64,000 nt of DNA from Clostridium yunnanense (lineage in GTDB: Bacteria > Bacillota > Clostridia > Clostridiales > Clostridiaceae). How positions within the stretch are numbered: the first letter of the stretch is position 1; the number at the start of each line of letters is the position of its first letter. The DNA is taken from assembly GCF_016595795.1 (NCBI RefSeq), contig NZ_JAENHN010000043.1, forward strand, positions 1 through 64,000, written 5' to 3'. A program made the position numbers and the translations under genes. Of the stretch, positions 61,420 to 64,000 are shown piece after piece. The notes beneath the pieces are model-generated. The model searched no databases and was not told where the DNA came from. It saw only the letters and a program-made list of their open reading frames with translations.

Positions 61420-62592
61420 TCACTTCCTCAAACTATTTTTTAAGGTTTCATCAAATGCTAGATAAGCAGCGCCTATAGCTATAGATTTGTTTTCAAAAAA
61501 TCCACCTCTACAAAATTCAATAGAATTACTGTTAGCTGAATAGCACTTTTTCAATGCCACACTTTTACTACTCTCATAAAAAAGTTTTGAATGCTCCACT
61601 AGAGGTCCACTAAGTATTATCATTTGAGGAGCCAATATCTTAATAAAATTTGCAAGCCCTGTGCCAAAATATATAGCTGCATCAGCTATAATATTCTTTG
61701 CCGTCTCATCTCCAATGTCTGCAAGATTACAGATATCAATATAATCAACTTCTTCAATAGTCTTTTCAAGCTTGGTCATCTTACCCTTTTTAACTTCATT
61801 TATAAATTTTTCTGTGATTCTTGATATAGAAGTATAACTCTCAACACAGCCATAATTTCCGCAGGTGCAGAGTTCACCACCAATCTCCACTGTCATATGT
61901 CCAAATGCATCCTCACTATTGTTTATGGTTCTTACAATATTTACATTTGAAATTACCGCAGATCTTACCCCTACACCACAATGAATATATAATAAACTGT
62001 GTTTTCCCTTGCCAACTCCAAAGTTATACTCCCCAATTAAAGCAGTATTTGCTCCATTATCTATAAAAACAGGTAAGCCTAAATCTTCTGCTATTGCTTT
62101 TTTTAATTCATTATTTTTATTAGCTTCTTCTTTTTCATGGATTTGAACTACCACACCCATCCCTATTCCAATTACATTAGAAACAGAAATATTTGCTTTT
62201 GAAAGTAAGTTTTTAATATTTTCTATTACTATTTTTTCTTGTTCCTCGGCAGAATAATCTCCGAAGATTGTTGCTTCCTCTAATATAACCATCTTCAAAT
62301 TTGTAACAATTATTTGTATATAAGTTCTTGAAATGTCCACCCCTATAACATAATGCCTATTATCATTAACCTCAAACAATGAAGGCTTTCTACCACCAGT
62401 TGATTCCTCAGCCAAAATCTCAGTTATAAGCATACTTTCACATAGAAATTCCAATTCACGATTCAAGGTACTTTTTTTCAATTTGGTCACATCTTCTAAC
62501 TTACTTTTAGTTATAGGTCCATTTCTTTGTATGATTTTTAGTAGTTCAACACTTCTAATATCTAAATTATTTAAGGCATTATAACCACTCAT
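61420..62592 (-). CDS. ROK family transcriptional regulator (NagC/XylR type)
   Basis: 390 residues. N-terminal winged helix (NNLDIRSVELLKIIQRNGPITKSKLEDVTKLKKSTLNRELEFL), then the ROK kinase-like domain: GVDISRTYIQIIVTNL, GIGMGVVV, DNGANTALIGEYNFG, and the zinc cluster GGELCTCGNYGCVESYTS. The ligand-binding domain is a sugar-kinase fold, without a need for catalysis. It may control sugar or amino-sugar uptake; no target gene stands next to it. GGGGGCG precedes the ATG. Confidence 0.93.
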   Translation of the reverse strand: MSGYNALNNLDIRSVELLKIIQRNGPITKSKLEDVTKLKKSTLNRELEFLCESMLITEILAEESTGGRKPSLFEVNDNRHYVIGVDISRTYIQIIVTNLKMVILEEATIFGDYSAEEQEKIVIENIKNLLSKANISVSNVIGIGMGVVVQIHEKEEANKNNELKKAIAEDLGLPVFIDNGANTALIGEYNFGVGKGKHSLLYIHCGVGVRSAVISNVNIVRTINNSEDAFGHMTVEIGGELCTCGNYGCVESYTSISRITEKFINEVKKGKMTKLEKTIEEVDYIDICNLADIGDETAKNIIADAAIYFGTGLANFIKILAPQMIILSGPLVEHSKLFYESSKSVALKKCYSANSNSIEFCRGGFFENKSIAIGAAYLAFDETLKNSLRK

Positions 62593-62737
62593 TATTTACT
62601 CGCCCCCTTTACTATATTATAATACTTTTTTTCATTTTGGAAATAAGTTTTTAAACAATTTCCTATTATAGTTAGATTTATCTATGAATATAGTTTTCTG
62701 AAAGTTGACCTTTACGCCTACTTTTACAATAAAAGAT

Positions 62738-62786
62738 AAATTCCCCAATTCATAGCACTAGTATTATGCTATAAATCAGGGAATCT
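62738..62786 (-). terminator. Long hairpin terminator after the redox-protein gene
   Basis: On the minus strand AGATTCCCTGATTTATAGCA pairs with TGCTATGAATTGGGGAATTT (several mismatches/G-U), then TATCTTTTATTG. It starts a few bases after the stop codon. Confidence 0.75.
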
Positions 62787-62792
62787 AAAAAC

Positions 62793-63155
62793 CTATTTAT
62801 TCACTATTTCATTTAAGCTTTCAAATGTATGCTCAATTATTTCAGCGCAGCTAACACCATTCTTCTTTAATTCTTTACAGGTCTCTACTCCATATTTTTC
62901 TCTTACTTCTTTCATTAATTGATTTGTAAGAGCTCTCGCCTCATTTTGCTCTGTATTACTTTCTCTGCCTTTTAAAGATCCTATAATAACAGCAGCTGCT
63001 CCAACAGCTCCACAAACACTTCCTATTGTAAAACCTGTTCCCATACCACTTCCAAGACCAACAGGAATATTAGTATTATTTTTCTCATTGTAAGCCTTTA
63101 TAACAGCTTCTCCACATGTAAATCCTTGTTTATGATATTCTGATGCTTTATTCAT
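62793..63155 (-). CDS. C_GCAxxG_C_C family redox protein
   Basis: 120 residues. The family pattern of cysteines is C14 (TCGEAVIKAYNE), C48 in GSVCGAVGAAAVIIG, C93 (ETCKELKK) and C103 (SCAEII); glycine-rich GLGSGMGTGFTIG lies between the first two. Members are small anaerobe-specific proteins presumed redox-active and often exported in clusters with metal or electron carriers; the function is not known. AGGAGGAATTAAT precedes the ATG. Single gene. Confidence 0.87.
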   Translation of the reverse strand: MNKASEYHKQGFTCGEAVIKAYNEKNNTNIPVGLGSGMGTGFTIGSVCGAVGAAAVIIGSLKGRESNTEQNEARALTNQLMKEVREKYGVETCKELKKNGVSCAEIIEHTFESLNEIVNK

Positions 63156-63341
63156 ATTAATTCCTCCTAATTATAATATTCTAATTTTAAACTTAATATA
63201 TTTTTAGCTAAAGTTAGATTCCAACTTTTTCATCTTCAAGAAACTTAATAAACTCACTTATATATTAGGATATTCTTATGTACTTATGTTATATTTATTT
63301 TTATAACCTGTCAATATTGATTTGACATATAAATAGGCTTC

Positions 63342-63400
63342 CAACTTCATCTATTAAGTCATGCATGCCTGAAAATCCCCAGAAGCCGCGATTTTCGAAC
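63342..63400. repeat. Repeat family 4 copy
   Basis: TTCCAACTTCATCTATTAAG, then AAATCCCCAGAAGCCGCGATTTTC, related to 43605-43665. The middle AATCCCCAxAAGCC is the best conserved part. Confidence 0.5.
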
Positions 63401-63417
63401 AAGTATAACTTAAGTTT

Positions 63418-63477
63418 TCGTAATAATACTTATTATTTTTAAATTCTCTCACCAAAACCCGTGTGAGTTTTAAAAAT
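63418..63477. repeat. Inverted-repeat element, family 1, partial copy
   Basis: CGTAATAATACTTATTATTTTT, AAATTCTCTCACCAAAACCC and GTGTGAGTTTTAAAAATAAA match the inner part of the element at 48982-49077 (reverse orientation). Both outer terminal repeats are missing. Confidence 0.7.
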
Positions 63478-63522
63478 AAAGAAGGGTTGTTGCACCAAAT
63501 AATTGCTGCAACAGCCCTTCTT
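63478..63522 (-). terminator. Intrinsic terminator of the LytTR gene
   Basis: AAAGAAGGG(C)TGTTGCA and TGCAACAACCCTTCTTT form a 17-bp stem with one mismatch, then ATTTTT. It begins a few bases beyond the stop codon. Confidence 0.9.
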
Positions 63523-63525
63523 TAT

Positions 63526-64000
63526 TTAAACACCAGATAATAGTCCCTTTAATCCTCTGGTTGATATTAAACATACTTCTCCACTGACCATATGAACTTC
63601 CCTATTCTTTTTGTCTATCTTCTCAATCTTTGCTTTATTAACTATAAAAGAAGTATGGCATCTATAAAAGTTATCATCTTTTAATTTATCTTCCAATTCC
63701 TTCATTTTCCCATAAAACTCAATCTGCCTGTCCACACAATGAACGATTACCTTATGAATAGAAGGGGATGTCTCAAAGAAAAGAATATTATTATAATCTA
63801 TATTTATAATCATATCATCAGACTTAATACTAAACACTTTATTAATACCAGCCTTATGTGAGTATTTTTCATGAGCATTTTTTATACACTCATGAATTCT
63901 TTCCTTGATATTTTTATAATTATCTTTGATAATAAAGTCCATTGCTTCAACTTTATATACAAAGGTTAAAAAGCTCATCTCAGCATGAGTAGTTACAAAT
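63526..64000 (-). CDS. LytTR-type response regulator, 5' part outside the window
   Basis: The C-terminal part of an AgrA/ComE-like protein. The frame continues past 63978 to the window edge (VTTHAEMSFLTFVYKVEAMDFIIKD is the end of a receiver domain with the conserved T/S...K pattern), so the true start lies beyond 64000. The LytTR DNA-binding domain occupies the rest: NKVFSIKSDDMIINIDYNNILFFETSPSIHKVIVH, FYRCHTSFIVNKAKIEKIDKKNREVHMVSGEVCLIS. It is probably paired with a sensor kinase and peptide signal genes outside the window. Confidence 0.9.
   Translation of the reverse strand, partial: FVTTHAEMSFLTFVYKVEAMDFIIKDNYKNIKERIHECIKNAHEKYSHKAGINKVFSIKSDDMIINIDYNNILFFETSPSIHKVIVHCVDRQIEFYGKMKELEDKLKDDNFYRCHTSFIVNKAKIEKIDKKNREVHMVSGEVCLISTRGLKGLLSGV

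Noticed and set aside
1-64000. tRNA and rRNA genes
   Set aside because: No T-loop (GGTTCRANTCC) with matching acceptor stem and no rRNA-like GC-richer stretch was seen on either strand.

Overview
The window is AT-rich, uses strong GGAGG-type ribosome binding sites with frequent TTG/GTG starts, and carries a gene set typical of Clostridium sensu stricto or a close relative: RNase J, a clostridial Rhs/YD-repeat protein, a DUF4179 anti-sigma factor, SelD/MnmH/YedF, a LytTR regulator and a half-size ferritin. No rRNA, tRNA, CRISPR array, integrase or transposase gene was recognised. Most genes are on the minus strand.

Layout. (1) 1-11.2 kb is a polymorphic-toxin locus. A ~2140-residue secreted YD-repeat protein carries peptidoglycan-binding and DUF1906 glycoside-hydrolase-like domains and a variable C-terminal tip. 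It is followed by its probable immunity gene and a trail of seven further small genes (one SUKH, three zinc-ribbon, three unassigned), separated by decayed repeats. (2) 12-17.5 kb holds a MazG-like pyrophosphohydrolase, a PadR/HAAS pair with a 12-residue repeat tail, an Rpn-family nuclease, a DUF6179/DUF6323 pair and a broken gene start. (3) 17.6-25.9 kb is metabolism and regulation: a trans-sulfuration enzyme, a ferritin-like protein, an ECF sigma/anti-sigma pair, a DeoR regulator with a HAD phosphatase, an isoprenylcysteine-methyltransferase-like membrane enzyme and a histidine phosphatase. (4) 26.2-34 kb has a UvrD-type helicase whose nuclease half lies in a separate gene, with an AHSA1/SRPBCC gene between them; then a MATE transporter and a GH20 hexosaminidase. 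(5) 34.4-46.3 kb has Nudix, CPBP protease, RNase J, a CDF transporter behind a probable Mn2+ (yybP-ykoY) riboswitch, a TPR protein, a PC4/YdbC-like protein, GNAT and a metallophosphoesterase. (6) 46.4-56 kb is a selenium locus (mnmH, selD, yedF) interrupted by about 6 kb carrying Nudix, TPR, HscC-like Hsp70 and J-protein genes; a second copy of the selD 3' end lies at the far side of that segment. (7) 56.3-64 kb has a three-gene ABC transporter, a TSUP/DUF1634 pair, a ROK regulator, a C_GCAxxG_C_C redox protein and a LytTR regulator cut by the window edge.

The strongest unusual signals are the selD 3'-end duplication that brackets the chaperone module, the partition of a probable 4Fe-4S helicase-nuclease over two polypeptides, and a family of about 95-100 bp inverted-repeat elements (termini near AGATRAACCASTTC) scattered between genes. 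The toxin/immunity trail, the interrupted riboswitch leader of the CDF gene and an ABC permease carrying a catalytic-domain-less M1 peptidase module also deserve attention. All assignments are from reading the sequence; no database search was run.
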